64,000 bases of DNA. Origin: Thalassospira mesophila (GTDB lineage Bacteria > Pseudomonadota > Alphaproteobacteria > Rhodospirillales > Thalassospiraceae). The notes below the pieces were generated by a model. That model was not told the origin of the DNA, did not search any database, and saw nothing but the letters and a program-made list of their open reading frames with translations. The first letter of the stretch is position 1. Each line of letters begins with the position of its first letter. Positions 1-9,757 of the stretch are shown here, one piece after another. The DNA lies in assembly GCF_002115755.1 (NCBI RefSeq), contig NZ_JFKA01000006.1:1-64000 (forward strand). The letters run 5' to 3'. The translations under genes were made by a program, and so were the position numbers.

Positions 1-915
1 CGTCTGCCAGTCGGTGAACTGTGCATCGGTCAGTTCAACAAGTTTGGTTTCACCGGACTTCAACGTTTTGTCGCGCTGTTCCATGTTCAATTCAGCCGCC
101 AGGTCATTACCATATTTGGTGGCTTCGTCCATTGCCTGGCTCAGACCATTGCGGATTTCGGGATCAAGCCCGTTCCACCATTTGTCCGAGGTGATGACCA
201 TGTAATCAAGCAGGCCGTGGTTGGATTCAGTGATGTAATCCTGAACTTCATAGAATTTCTGCGAATACATGTTTGACCAGGTGTTTTCCTGACCATCAAC
301 CACACCGGTTTGCAAGGCGGTATAGGTTTCCGCAAAAGCCATTTTTTGCGGAACAGCACCAACAGCTTCAAACTGTGCGGCCAAAACATCCGACGTTTGA
401 ATGCGGAATTTCAGGCCTTTGGCATCGGTCGGTTCGCGCAGCGGTTTGTTGGCGGAAAGCTGTTTCAAGCCGTTATGCCAATAGCTAACGCCAAGCATGC
501 CTTTGTCGGTCATGGAATTAAACAGGCCTTTGCCTTTGTCGCTGTCCTGGAAGCAGGAAACGGCATCCATGTCCTTGAACAGGAACGGCAGGTCAAACAC
601 CTGCAGCTTTTGGGTCCATTTATTAAGCTTGCCCAGTGCCGGTGCGGCAAACTGCACATCGCCGCGCAGAATGGCGGGGAGGACCTTGTTATCGTCAAAA
701 AGCTGGGAATTCGGATAGACTTCAACTTTGACTTTGTCGCCCAGAATTTCTTCTGCACGTTTTTTGAAAAACTCGGCCGCTTTGCCCTTTGGGGTATCGG
801 GGGCAACCCCGTGAGAAAACTTGATGATTTCTTGCGCAGATGCAGAAAAATCGAGGCCCGTGATCGCCAGCAGGGCGACACCGGCGAGTAGAATGTTTTT
901 ATTTAACAGACGCAT
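1..915 (-). CDS. TRAP transporter solute-binding protein, DctP family (3' end outside window)
   Basis: Periplasmic binding protein of a tripartite ATP-independent transporter; it captures a carboxylate-type ligand and delivers it to DctQ/DctM membrane partners, which would lie to the left of this window. The reading frame stays open from the ATG at 915 to position 1 (305 codons), so the C-terminus is missing. A Sec signal peptide is visible (about residues 1-27, ending SASAQ), followed by typical DctP text: EIIKFSHGVAPDTPKG near the mature N-terminus, FDLPFLFKD around residue 110 and the family block with LKFRIQ and TYTALQTGVVDGQENTW around residues 165-210. An AGGGAG ribosome site precedes the ATG. 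It is the third gene after the two lyases on the same strand, which suggests the imported substrate feeds those lyases. The ligand cannot be read from sequence; C4-dicarboxylates or related acids are the inference. Confidence 0.9.
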   Translation of the reverse strand, partial: MRLLNKNILLAGVALLAITGLDFSASAQEIIKFSHGVAPDTPKGKAAEFFKKRAEEILGDKVKVEVYPNSQLFDDNKVLPAILRGDVQFAAPALGKLNKWTQKLQVFDLPFLFKDMDAVSCFQDSDKGKGLFNSMTDKGMLGVSYWHNGLKQLSANKPLREPTDAKGLKFRIQTSDVLAAQFEAVGAVPQKMAFAETYTALQTGVVDGQENTWSNMYSQKFYEVQDYITESNHGLLDYMVITSDKWWNGLDPEIRNGLSQAMDEATKYGNDLAAELNMEQRDKTLKSGETKLVELTDAQFTDWQT

Positions 916-1063
916 TTTGAACTCCCTGAAGATTTTATTGCTATGGCAGCAAGTCATTATTTGAATTGTGGCGGGTATTTGATGTGCAACACTGTTTTAA
1001 AGGTGGTTCGAACATGTCCTTCCATTCAGGTGATTGTTTTTAAAGGAAGTGGAGAGCCGGGAT

Positions 1064-2425
1064 TTAGTCAGAGTTGGCAAGAACCCGGTCGACCATTTTA
1101 CTTGCGGCACCAAGATAGTTTTCGGGGTTGGTAAGATGTTTCAATTTTTCAAGCCCGAGAAAATCGACAACATTTTTCGTTTCACTTAAAATGTCATAAA
1201 GCGATTTGTCGGTTTTGACGGCCTGTCGGCACGCCGCATAGACCAGATCATGTGCGGACTGACGGCCGGTATCGGGGGCCAATGCCATCATCACGGCTTC
1301 GGCAACGATCAATCCGCGCGAAAAATCCAGATTAATCCGCATCCGTTCGGGGTAAACTTCCAGCCCGGACAGCATGAAGGACGCCTGGGCCAAGGCACCG
1401 GATGTCAGGGCAAAACTTTCCGGGATGGCAGACCATTCCAGATGCCACGGGCCAGTGGCGCGTTCAAAATCATGGGCCATGGCGTCGAGCATCAGCCCGG
1501 CATGCTGGCGCACCATTTTGGACGCCGCGATTATCAGCTCGCACGAAATCGGGTTGCGTTTTTGCGGCATCGTGCTGGAAGCGCCGCGATGCTGGCCGAA
1601 GGGTTCGGCAACTTCGCCAAGTTCGGTCGTCATCATGATGGATATATCAAGAGCGATCTTGGCCAGACTGCCGCAGACCAATGCCATGATCTGAACTGCT
1701 TCGGCCATGCTGTCGCGGCTGGAATGCCAGGTGATGGCGGGCACGCCAAGGCCAAGTTCATGCGCCAGTTCGGCCTGTACGGCCAATCCGTTGTCGCCAA
1801 GGGATGCCAGTGTTCCGCTGGCACCTGAAAACTGCACCACCAAAAGCCGGGGCTTTAACTGCGCAATGCGTTCTAGGTGCCGTTCAAGGCTGCTTAACCA
1901 GACGGCGGCCTTGTAGCCAAAGGTAACCGGCAGGGCGTGCTGCAAATGGGTGCGGCCCGCCATCGGGGTATCGCGATGTGTTTTGGCCAGGATACGCAAC
2001 GCCGCGATGGTCTGGTTTAACCGTAAAACGATGATATCCAGCGCCTGGCGAAGTTGCAGCACCGTGGCCGTATCCATGATGTCCTGGGTTGTGGCACCCC
2101 AATGCAGATATCGGCCTGCATCACCAGCGGCGTTCGAAAGCAGTTCGACAATCGGCAGGATCGGATAGCCGACATTGGCGGTTTCACGTTGCAGATAGTC
2201 CAGGTCAAATTCATATTTTCCTGCGGCATCTGCAATGCCTGTTGCTGCGGCTTTTGGAATAACGCCCAGCCGGGCTTCGGCGCTGGCAAGGGCAACTTCC
2301 ACCTCGACGCACCGTTGCACGTAGGCACGGAAATTAAAAACAGCGCGCATGTCGTCATCGACAAAGCTTTGTCCGAATAAAGGAGAATCAACTAGCGACA
2401 GCGGTGTCAGCGTTTCAAACGGCAT
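1064..2425 (-). CDS. Fumarate-lyase superfamily enzyme, PcaB/adenylosuccinate-lyase-like
   Basis: A 453-residue member of the aspartase/fumarase superfamily, closest in flavour to 3-carboxy-cis,cis-muconate cycloisomerase (PcaB) and adenylosuccinate-lyase-like proteins. These homotetrameric enzymes do reversible beta-elimination or cycloisomerisation on succinyl-type substrates. Visible landmarks are LHWGATTQDIMDTA (about 100-113), GRTHLQHALPVTFG (about 155-168) and the mobile signature loop GASSTMPQKRNP (about 278-290), which holds the catalytic serine region. The start at 2425 is chosen because GGAG sits 8 bases upstream and the homology begins there; a longer frame to 2482 has no support. 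It overlaps the end of the upstream fumarase-like gene by 11 bases, so the two are translationally coupled. No other beta-ketoadipate genes are nearby, so a true PcaB role is unlikely; a substituted dicarboxylate lyase is my inference. Confidence 0.8.
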   Translation of the reverse strand: MPFETLTPLSLVDSPLFGQSFVDDDMRAVFNFRAYVQRCVEVEVALASAEARLGVIPKAAATGIADAAGKYEFDLDYLQRETANVGYPILPIVELLSNAAGDAGRYLHWGATTQDIMDTATVLQLRQALDIIVLRLNQTIAALRILAKTHRDTPMAGRTHLQHALPVTFGYKAAVWLSSLERHLERIAQLKPRLLVVQFSGASGTLASLGDNGLAVQAELAHELGLGVPAITWHSSRDSMAEAVQIMALVCGSLAKIALDISIMMTTELGEVAEPFGQHRGASSTMPQKRNPISCELIIAASKMVRQHAGLMLDAMAHDFERATGPWHLEWSAIPESFALTSGALAQASFMLSGLEVYPERMRINLDFSRGLIVAEAVMMALAPDTGRQSAHDLVYAACRQAVKTDKSLYDILSETKNVVDFLGLEKLKHLTNPENYLGAASKMVDRVLANSD

Positions 2426-3878
2426 TGGATTGCTCCTTTTTATCCGTGCGGGGCAGCGTTGACGGAGCGCAAGGGCTGGCACCGGCGGTTTTGTCGAGAT
2501 GATCCGGGTTTAAAACCGCGGCAAGGTGCCTGTCATATTCCGCACGCGAAAGAAGTCCTTCGCGTTCAAGGATGTCGCGCATTGCTACACCGGTATCCCA
2601 CGATTGCCGGGTGACACGGGCGGCGGTGTCGTAACCTAGAACCGGGCCTAAAATAGCGCCCAGCACAGGGGATTGCTCAAGCGAGCGCAAAAGATCGTCG
2701 CGATCTGCCCGCAAACCCCGAATACAGCCAGAGGCCAGCACCTGCTGCGCATCCGAAAGCAATTGAATCGAATTGAGAATTTCATTGAGGATAAGCGGCT
2801 TGCAGGTGTTGAGCTGAAGAACACCTGAACTGTTTGCCGCCGTAACGGCGGCTGAATTACCGATAACCCGCATACAGACCTGAATGACGGCTTCGCAGAC
2901 AGTTGCATTGCGTTTGGCCGGCATGATGGACGAAGACAGACCATCATCAGGTAAAAACATGGCCGGTTTGCCGCCAAGGCTGGAAGTAAGCAGCCGGATA
3001 TCGGTGCATATTTTTAACAGGGCTGACGCCAGAACATTTAACGTTCCACACAATGCGGCAAACCCGTCATGTGCCGCCATTAGATGGGACGGGGCCGGGC
3101 TGGCTGTTAGCGGTTTGCCCACAAACTGCGACAGATCCTTTGCAAGTGTATTGGCAAATCCGGGCGTGCCATTAACACCACTGCCGCTTGCCGTGCCACC
3201 TTGGGGAATTTCGCAAAGTTCCAGCGTTTGGGCTTCAATCCGGCGCCAGGCATGGTCAATCTGGCGCTGCCATGCCCGAAATTCCATCCCCAACGTCACA
3301 GGGAGGGCATCCTGAAGATGCGTCATGCCAAGTTTCACGTAATCATGAAATTCGTCTGCGCGCGCGCCAAGATCGGCTGACAATTGCCGGGCTGCGTCGG
3401 CCAGCGGGCCAAAGGCCGCACGCACCACGCTCATATGCATAATCGTCGGGAATGTATCGTTCGATGACTGCCCCAGATTAACATGATCGTTGGGATGAAT
3501 GGGGGAACGTGCCCCGATGGGGTGCCCCAGTATTTCATTCGCACGGTTTGCGATAACTTCGTTTGCATTCATATTTGTTTGGGTGCCCGAGCCCGTTTGC
3601 CAAAGCGCAACCGGGAACTGGTCGTCAAAACGGCCCGCCTGCATTTCCTCTGCAGCGGTAATAATAACGGCTCCGAGTGCTTCGGGCAGAAGGCCAAGGG
3701 CGATATTGGCGCGCGCCGCCGCCGCCTTTTGGGCACCGAAACAGCGAATGACATCGACCGGTAAACGTTCGTCGCCAATCGCAAACAGCAGGCGCGACCG
3801 TTCCGTTTGCGGACCCCAATAGGCCCCGGACGGTATTGCGATTTCTCCGTAGGCGTCCGCTTCTATACGGTTATTCAT
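2415..3878 (-). CDS. Class II fumarase-like lyase with atypical signature loop
   Basis: A 487-residue homologue of class II fumarase/aspartase. Seen in order: GSGTQTNMNANEV (about 95-108), NDHVNLGQSSNDTFPT (about 135-150), THLQDALPVTLG (about 184-195, containing the His of the catalytic pair) and the signature loop SSSIMPAKRNAT (about 311-323). In ordinary fumarases this loop reads GSSIMPGKVNPT; here the first Gly is Ser, the second Gly is Ala, Val is Arg and Pro is Ala, while Lys and Asn are kept. The C-terminus carries an extra poorly conserved tail of roughly 20 residues. The gene is first in an operon with the PcaB-like lyase and the TRAP binding protein, divergent from a GntR regulator. 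Because of the altered loop and the context, it is more likely a lyase for a substituted fumarate/succinate than the housekeeping fumarase; that is inference. Confidence 0.85.
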   Translation of the reverse strand: MNNRIEADAYGEIAIPSGAYWGPQTERSRLLFAIGDERLPVDVIRCFGAQKAAAARANIALGLLPEALGAVIITAAEEMQAGRFDDQFPVALWQTGSGTQTNMNANEVIANRANEILGHPIGARSPIHPNDHVNLGQSSNDTFPTIMHMSVVRAAFGPLADAARQLSADLGARADEFHDYVKLGMTHLQDALPVTLGMEFRAWQRQIDHAWRRIEAQTLELCEIPQGGTASGSGVNGTPGFANTLAKDLSQFVGKPLTASPAPSHLMAAHDGFAALCGTLNVLASALLKICTDIRLLTSSLGGKPAMFLPDDGLSSSIMPAKRNATVCEAVIQVCMRVIGNSAAVTAANSSGVLQLNTCKPLILNEILNSIQLLSDAQQVLASGCIRGLRADRDDLLRSLEQSPVLGAILGPVLGYDTAARVTRQSWDTGVAMRDILEREGLLSRAEYDRHLAAVLNPDHLDKTAGASPCAPSTLPRTDKKEQSNAV

Positions 3879-3927
3879 TATTCAGACCTTCACATCGCGA
3901 AACGCATTTTGTATGATGGTTACGCTG

Positions 3928-3971
3928 TTTGTTCGAATGTACGTACAATACTTTGTTCGAATGTACGTACA
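3928..3971. promoter_or_regulatory. Two direct-repeat operators for the GntR/HutC regulator
   Basis: The 20-base sequence TTTGTTCGAATGTACGTACA occurs twice without mismatch, at 3928-3947 and 3952-3971, a 24-base period. Each copy ends in the perfect 10-base palindrome TGTACGTACA (3938-3947 and 3962-3971). The pair lies in the divergent intergenic region, 50-94 bases upstream of the lyase operon start and just upstream of the GntR gene. HutC-subfamily regulators are known to bind short TGT...ACA palindromes, so these are the natural sites for the adjacent protein. Placement suggests joint control of both directions. Confidence 0.75.
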
Positions 3972-4050
3972 TTGTCAAACGGAAAGATAAAGGCGCGCTG
4001 AAATTTTCTTGGTGCCGCATTGTAGGCGTATAAACAAGGGCGTTAACCAA

Positions 4051-4791
4051 TTGGGAACAAAGCAAAGCCAGCCGAAATACAGAATTGTCGAGGATTATCT
4101 CAGGGCCCGCATTTCATCTGGCGAATTCGCGGTTGATACACTTCTACCGACCGAAGAAAATCTGTGCGCGCGGTTTGGTGTCAGCCGGGCGACGGTCCGC
4201 ACCGCGCTTAGCAATATTCAGTCGGATGGTTTGATTGTGCGCAGTGCTGCTATTGGCTCGCGCGTGGTAAGTTCGCAAAGAAATCAGGCGTTCCAGGCTG
4301 GCTGGAATTCGGTCGAGGATTTGCTGCAATATACGACGTCGGTGCGATTGCAAATTACGTCCATCGAGGAAATCGTTCTGGACAAAAAAATGGCCGACGA
4401 AATCGGATTTGGTGTTGGCCGAAGTCTGGTGCTGGTCAAAGGGGTTCGCTGGAACCAGAACGAAACCAGCGAACCTGTTTGTCTGGTCGAGGTTTATTTT
4501 GACGCGCTTTACAATGGCGTTGTCGATAAAATAGGGACCACGGCGCGCCCGATTGCTGATTTGATCGAGGAGCAATATCAGGTCCGTATTGAAGCCATCC
4601 ATCAGGAAGTATCGGCCCGCCAGTTATCTGCGCAAGCAGCAGCCACGCTTAAAGCTGTCGAGGCCAGCCCGTCGCTGTTGATTAAAAGATGGTATTCGGA
4701 CAGTCGAAACAATGTGTTTCAAATGTCGCGCACCGAATATCCGGCGGATCGTTTTCGCTATGTCGTGGATTTTGGCCGCTCGCGCGAGTGA
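4051..4791 (+). CDS. GntR-family transcriptional regulator, HutC/UTRA type
   Basis: A 246-residue regulator with an N-terminal winged helix (about residues 8-75; GEFAVDTLLPTEENLCARFGVSR is split across the recognition region, with RATVRTAL following) and a C-terminal UTRA effector domain (about 85-240). UTRA domains bind small carboxylate, amino-acid or sugar effectors and release DNA. There is no ATG; I prefer TTG at 4051, with AAGGG about 10 bases upstream, over an alternative in-frame TTG at 4009 that lacks a visible ribosome site. The gene is divergent from the lyase/TRAP operon and adjacent to two palindromic direct repeats, so it is most likely the local, substrate-responsive repressor. 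Start choice is uncertain; family assignment is firm. Confidence 0.88.
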   Translation: MGTKQSQPKYRIVEDYLRARISSGEFAVDTLLPTEENLCARFGVSRATVRTALSNIQSDGLIVRSAAIGSRVVSSQRNQAFQAGWNSVEDLLQYTTSVRLQITSIEEIVLDKKMADEIGFGVGRSLVLVKGVRWNQNETSEPVCLVEVYFDALYNGVVDKIGTTARPIADLIEEQYQVRIEAIHQEVSARQLSAQAAATLKAVEASPSLLIKRWYSDSRNNVFQMSRTEYPADRFRYVVDFGRSRE

Positions 4792-4792
4792 A

Positions 4793-4826
4793 AACCGGAA
4801 TTTATCTTAGGTAAAATTTGCCGGTT
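4793..4826 (+). terminator. Imperfect hairpin after the GntR gene
   Basis: AACCGG followed by AATTT pairs with AAATTTGCCGGTT (one bulge), directly after the GntR stop codon. It could terminate the regulator transcript before the nor promoter, but the stem is weak and has no clear T-run. Confidence 0.3.
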
Positions 4827-4903
4827 AATCGCAGGAAACCAGCAGAAACGGATGTTTTCAGACTGCGGCCTTTCCCCCGTTCTTGCCCGGACTTTAAAGT
4901 TAT

Positions 4904-4917
4904 TTGACCACCGTCAA
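4904..4917 (+). promoter_or_regulatory. FNR/NNR-type activator box upstream of norC
   Basis: TTGACCACCGTCAA is a perfect TTGAC-N4-GTCAA dyad of the kind bound by FNR, FixK and NNR/DNR regulators. A candidate -10 element (GATAAAT, from 4936) lies at the distance expected for a class II activated promoter with the box centred near -40. This predicts oxygen- and/or NO-dependent activation of the nor operon. Confidence 0.8.
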
Positions 4918-5009
4918 GGTGTGAAGCTTCCATCCGATAAATGATTGCCCGATACCGTTTTGGGGACAGAACGGTTTCGGAATTTCAATCGGAGCGAGGA
5001 TCCGTTCAC

Positions 5010-5462
5010 ATGTCGGAACGTCTGACAAAATCCGCCGCACGGAATATTTTCTACGGCGGGACGATCTTCTTCCTGGTCATCTTTCTCGGGTTGACCCTGC
5101 AAAGTCACAATTACATCGTCACCACATCCACCAATGAGGATGAACTGACGGCGTCTGTTGTGGCAGGCAAGCATATCTGGGAACGCAATGCCTGCATCAA
5201 TTGCCATACGCTTTTGGGGGAAGGGGCCTATTTTGCCCCCGAGCTTGGCAATGTCTGGGTGCGCTATGGCGGCAAGGAAGACCCGGAAGGCGCACGTGAC
5301 TCGTTAAAAGCCTGGATGCAATCCCAGCCCAGCGGCATCGAAGGCAGACGCCAGATGCCACAATTCAATCTGTCTGATCAGGAACTGGACGAACTCGTCG
5401 ATTTTTTGAAATGGACGAGCGAAATCAACACCCAGGGCTGGCCGCCAAACGAGGCGGGGTAA
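5010..5462 (+). CDS. norC: Nitric oxide reductase subunit C (cytochrome c)
   Basis: The 150-residue small subunit of cytochrome-c-dependent nitric oxide reductase; it passes electrons from periplasmic donors to NorB. An N-terminal membrane anchor (about residues 15-38) is followed by a periplasmic cytochrome c domain with the heme motif CINCH (C62, C65, H66) and the NorC-typical text LLGEGAYFAPELGNV. A methionine in RRQMPQFNLSD is the likely sixth heme ligand. The start at 5010 is taken because GAGGA precedes it and NorC proteins begin here; an in-frame ATG at 4941 would add an unsupported leader and overlap the predicted transcription start. norB follows after 27 bases. Confidence 0.95.
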   Translation: MSERLTKSAARNIFYGGTIFFLVIFLGLTLQSHNYIVTTSTNEDELTASVVAGKHIWERNACINCHTLLGEGAYFAPELGNVWVRYGGKEDPEGARDSLKAWMQSQPSGIEGRRQMPQFNLSDQELDELVDFLKWTSEINTQGWPPNEAG

Positions 5463-6833
<1,371 letters not shown>

Positions 6834-6894
6834 CCGTAATCAAGGCAACGTGCCAAAATCCATGCTCCCCTTTGCGATAGGCACGTCGCGGATA

Positions 6895-6923
6895 ATGGCC
6901 GGTTAACATGGGGAACCGGCCAT
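6895..6923 (+). terminator. Hairpin between norB and norQ
   Basis: ATGGCCGGTT (6895-6904) pairs perfectly with AACCGGCCAT (6914-6923) around a 9-base loop, followed by TGTCTTTT. It can act as a partial terminator or mRNA-stability element, so the structural genes norCB would be made in excess over the norQDEF accessory genes. Confidence 0.65.
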
Positions 6924-6962
6924 TGTCTTTTGGTTCTTCCCTTTAGGGTCAGGTACAGTCAA

Positions 6963-7772
6963 ATGTCTGTTGTTTTTAAAGAAAAGCCTGCCGCGGACGA
7001 TGTTCCGTTTTATCACGCAACGGGTAACGAAGAGCGCCTGTTTGAAACCGCTTTTGCCCAACGCCTTCCCTTATTGTTAAAAGGCCCAACCGGATGCGGC
7101 AAAACCCGGTTTGTCAGTCATATGGCCGCCCGGCTGGGTGTGCCGCTTTATACGGTTTCGTGCCATGATGATTTAACCGCCGCCGATTTAACCGGGCGAT
7201 TTTTGATCAAGGGCGGCGAAACTGTTTGGGCCGATGGCCCGTTAACGCGCGCGGTGCGAACCGGGGGTATTTGTTACCTTGATGAAGTGGTCGAGGCGCG
7301 CAAGGATGTAACGGTGGTGTTGCATCCCCTGACCGATGATCGGCGTATTTTGCCGCTTGATCGCACCGGCGAGGTTTTGCAGGCGCCGCCCGGTTTCATG
7401 CTGGTGGTGTCGTATAACCCCGGTTATCAAAACCTGCTAAAGCAGCTTAAACCCTCTACCCGGCAGCGTTTTTTGGCGATGGAATTTGGTTTTCCCGACC
7501 CTGAAAGCGAAACAGTCGTAATTATGCGTGAAACCGGTATCGACCGCGACCGCGCGGCGACACTGGTTCGAATAGCAGGCAATATTCGCAAGCTTTCGGG
7601 CATTGACCTGGAGGAAGCGGCCTCGACACGTTTGCTGGTGTATTGCGCCACCTTGCTGATGGCAGGGGTGGATTTTGACAGTGCCGTTGCCGCCGCCATT
7701 ATTGAACCGCTATCAGATGATGCCGATATCAAGGCCGGGCTGCGCGAAGCCATCGCCATTATCCGTGGTTAA
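6963..7772 (+). CDS. norQ: Nitric oxide reductase activation protein NorQ (MoxR-type AAA+ ATPase)
   Basis: A 269-residue MoxR-family AAA+ ATPase that, with NorD, is needed to assemble active NOR, probably by inserting the nonheme iron. The Walker A motif is GPTGCGKT (about residues 41-48), Walker B is ICYLDEV (about 103-109), and VSYNPGYQ fits sensor 1 near residue 150. The ATG at 6963 is preferred to an upstream in-frame start because NorQ homology begins at this point; the ribosome site (AGGT) is modest. norD starts 14 bases after its stop codon, so the two are co-translated neighbours, as in most nor clusters. Confidence 0.93.
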   Translation: MSVVFKEKPAADDVPFYHATGNEERLFETAFAQRLPLLLKGPTGCGKTRFVSHMAARLGVPLYTVSCHDDLTAADLTGRFLIKGGETVWADGPLTRAVRTGGICYLDEVVEARKDVTVVLHPLTDDRRILPLDRTGEVLQAPPGFMLVVSYNPGYQNLLKQLKPSTRQRFLAMEFGFPDPESETVVIMRETGIDRDRAATLVRIAGNIRKLSGIDLEEAASTRLLVYCATLLMAGVDFDSAVAAAIIEPLSDDADIKAGLREAIAIIRG

Positions 7773-7786
7773 ATCGGGAGGCGAAA

Positions 7787-9757
7787 ATGGGTTTCGATTT
7801 TCTGGAATTTGAAGAACAGATCGGCATGCTGTGGCACCGGCTTGCCTCGCGCAATCAGGAAAGTTATGTCGATCATAAATCCTGCGCGGTTGCCTTTATT
7901 GATGTGCGGGGAGTGTTGCCGGTCATATTTCGCGCCCTTGGCGGTGACCCGGCCCTTGAATTTGCCCAGATCGATAAACGGGTATCGGCTCACCGGTTAG
8001 GGTGGCGCCAAAAAATTGGCCTGGTGGACGAACAAATTGCCGTGGCCGAAATGACGGAAATGGCGGTTAAGTTGCCGCCGGAACTGTCACTGTTTCCCGC
8101 ACGGGCGCTTAATCGTGATCTTTATATCTGGTTGATGGCATGGTTTGCGGCATCGGCACAGCAACCGGTCATAACGGCAACATCCACCAGCCTGTTTGAC
8201 ACTGATATTGCCCGGTTGCGCCGGGCCTATCATACCGATATTGCCCTTTGTGCCTTGTTCCCCGGCATTATGGCACTGCGCAAACGGTTATATAATGCCT
8301 TTATCGCGCTGCGGCCCAGCCGGGTTTTGCCAAAGGTCGAACAGCAGGTTGAAGACTGCGTTCTGGCAATTTTACAGCCCACCGCGACACGCCAACTACC
8401 CGATTTATGGCCGTTCATCACCCGGAGCCTGTCTGAACCCGCCCCAGCCGAAATTTTGTTAAAAGCTGGCGCGGTGCAAACGGGGCGATATGCGCCGTTT
8501 TTGCCGGTGCCGCTGTGGGGCGATGTGTATTTTACAGGCACCGCCACGCGAAAGCATGGTGACGAGGATGAAGACGATGCTGACTCTGCCGATGGCGATC
8601 GCGATCGGAAAAAAAGTGCCCGGCGGCGAAAAAACGATCAGGCAGGACGTGATGACCCGCTGGCGTTAAACCGGTTTGAAAAAATTCTGTCGATTGCCGA
8701 AATGGTTAATGTTAACCGCCCGATGGACGACGAAGACGCCGACGATGCCAAAAAAGCCGCCGACGAGCTTGAGGAAATGGAAATTTCCGACTGCAAACGC
8801 AAGGCGGCAACCAAGCTGCGTTTTGATCTGGATTTACCGCCCGCCGGGGCCGATGACGGACGCATAACCGGCGAGTGGGTTTATCCCGAATGGGATTATC
8901 GCCGCCAGGCCTATCGTCCTGACTATTGCAAGGTCATCATGCAGGCCGCCAGTGACATGCGCGATGAGGCCAGCATGTGGTATCCCGATGATGTTGAGCG
9001 GCGGCAAATTGGCCGTATTCGCCGCCAGTTCGAGGCATTTCGCCCCCGTAACGAGGTTTTGCGCGGTCAGCTTGAAGGCGCAGAGCTGGACCTGGAAGCC
9101 CTGGTGCGCGCACGGTGCGACCAAAGTGCCACGGGCGAACTTAACGGCCGTGTTTATCTTGACCATGTGCGACGCGCGCGCGATTTGTCGGTCGCGGTTT
9201 TGATCGATGTATCCTTATCGACCGATGCTTGGGTTAAGGATCATCGGGTGCTTGATGTTGAAAAACAGGCATTATCGGTTTTGGCCAGCGGGCTGGATGT
9301 TTGCGGTGATGAGTTTGGTGTTTTCAGTTTTACCTCGCGCCGCCGCGACTGGGTGCGGATCAACGCGATCAAGGAATTTGCTGAAGATTGGTCGCCGCAA
9401 TGTCAAAAACGCATTCAGGCGTTGCGACCGGGCTATTATACGCGCTTGGGCGCAGCCATTCGCCATACGGGAAAATTGCTGGACGACCGCCCGCATCAAA
9501 ACCGTTTGATGCTGGTGATTACCGACGGCAAACCCAACGATGTTGATCATTATGAAGGGCGTTATGGCATTGAAGACAGCCGCCGCGCGGTGCGGGAATG
9601 TCGCCGCGACGGGCTGGCTTTGTTCGGCGTTACGGTGGATCGCAAGGCGCAGGATTATTTCCCCTATATTTTTGGGGCGGCCGGTCATGCCATTGTCGGC
9701 ACACTTGAAAATTTGCCAGCAGCCCTGCCACGTATCTACCGGCAGCTTGTGCAATGA
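7787..9757 (+). CDS. norD: Nitric oxide reductase activation protein NorD (VWA domain)
   Basis: A 656-residue cytoplasmic partner of NorQ. The C-terminal von Willebrand A domain has the metal-ion-dependent adhesion site DVSLS (about residue 473) and the later conserved text LMLVITDGKPNDVDHYEGRYG (split here) near 570-590 that is characteristic of NorD. A low-complexity charged segment around residues 258-290 (EDEDDADSADGDRDRKK) is a variable linker between the N-terminal part and the VWA part. GGGAGG precedes the ATG. The stop codon overlaps the norE start as ATGA, indicating translational coupling. Confidence 0.93.
   Translation: MGFDFLEFEEQIGMLWHRLASRNQESYVDHKSCAVAFIDVRGVLPVIFRALGGDPALEFAQIDKRVSAHRLGWRQKIGLVDEQIAVAEMTEMAVKLPPELSLFPARALNRDLYIWLMAWFAASAQQPVITATSTSLFDTDIARLRRAYHTDIALCALFPGIMALRKRLYNAFIALRPSRVLPKVEQQVEDCVLAILQPTATRQLPDLWPFITRSLSEPAPAEILLKAGAVQTGRYAPFLPVPLWGDVYFTGTATRKHGDEDEDDADSADGDRDRKKSARRRKNDQAGRDDPLALNRFEKILSIAEMVNVNRPMDDEDADDAKKAADELEEMEISDCKRKAATKLRFDLDLPPAGADDGRITGEWVYPEWDYRRQAYRPDYCKVIMQAASDMRDEASMWYPDDVERRQIGRIRRQFEAFRPRNEVLRGQLEGAELDLEALVRARCDQSATGELNGRVYLDHVRRARDLSVAVLIDVSLSTDAWVKDHRVLDVEKQALSVLASGLDVCGDEFGVFSFTSRRRDWVRINAIKEFAEDWSPQCQKRIQALRPGYYTRLGAAIRHTGKLLDDRPHQNRLMLVITDGKPNDVDHYEGRYGIEDSRRAVRECRRDGLALFGVTVDRKAQDYFPYIFGAAGHAIVGTLENLPAALPRIYRQLVQ

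Noticed and set aside
1064..2425. Calling the second lyase PcaB or PurB outright
   Set aside because: The superfamily is clear, but no beta-ketoadipate or purine genes are adjacent and the signature loop deviates, so the specific name is not supported.
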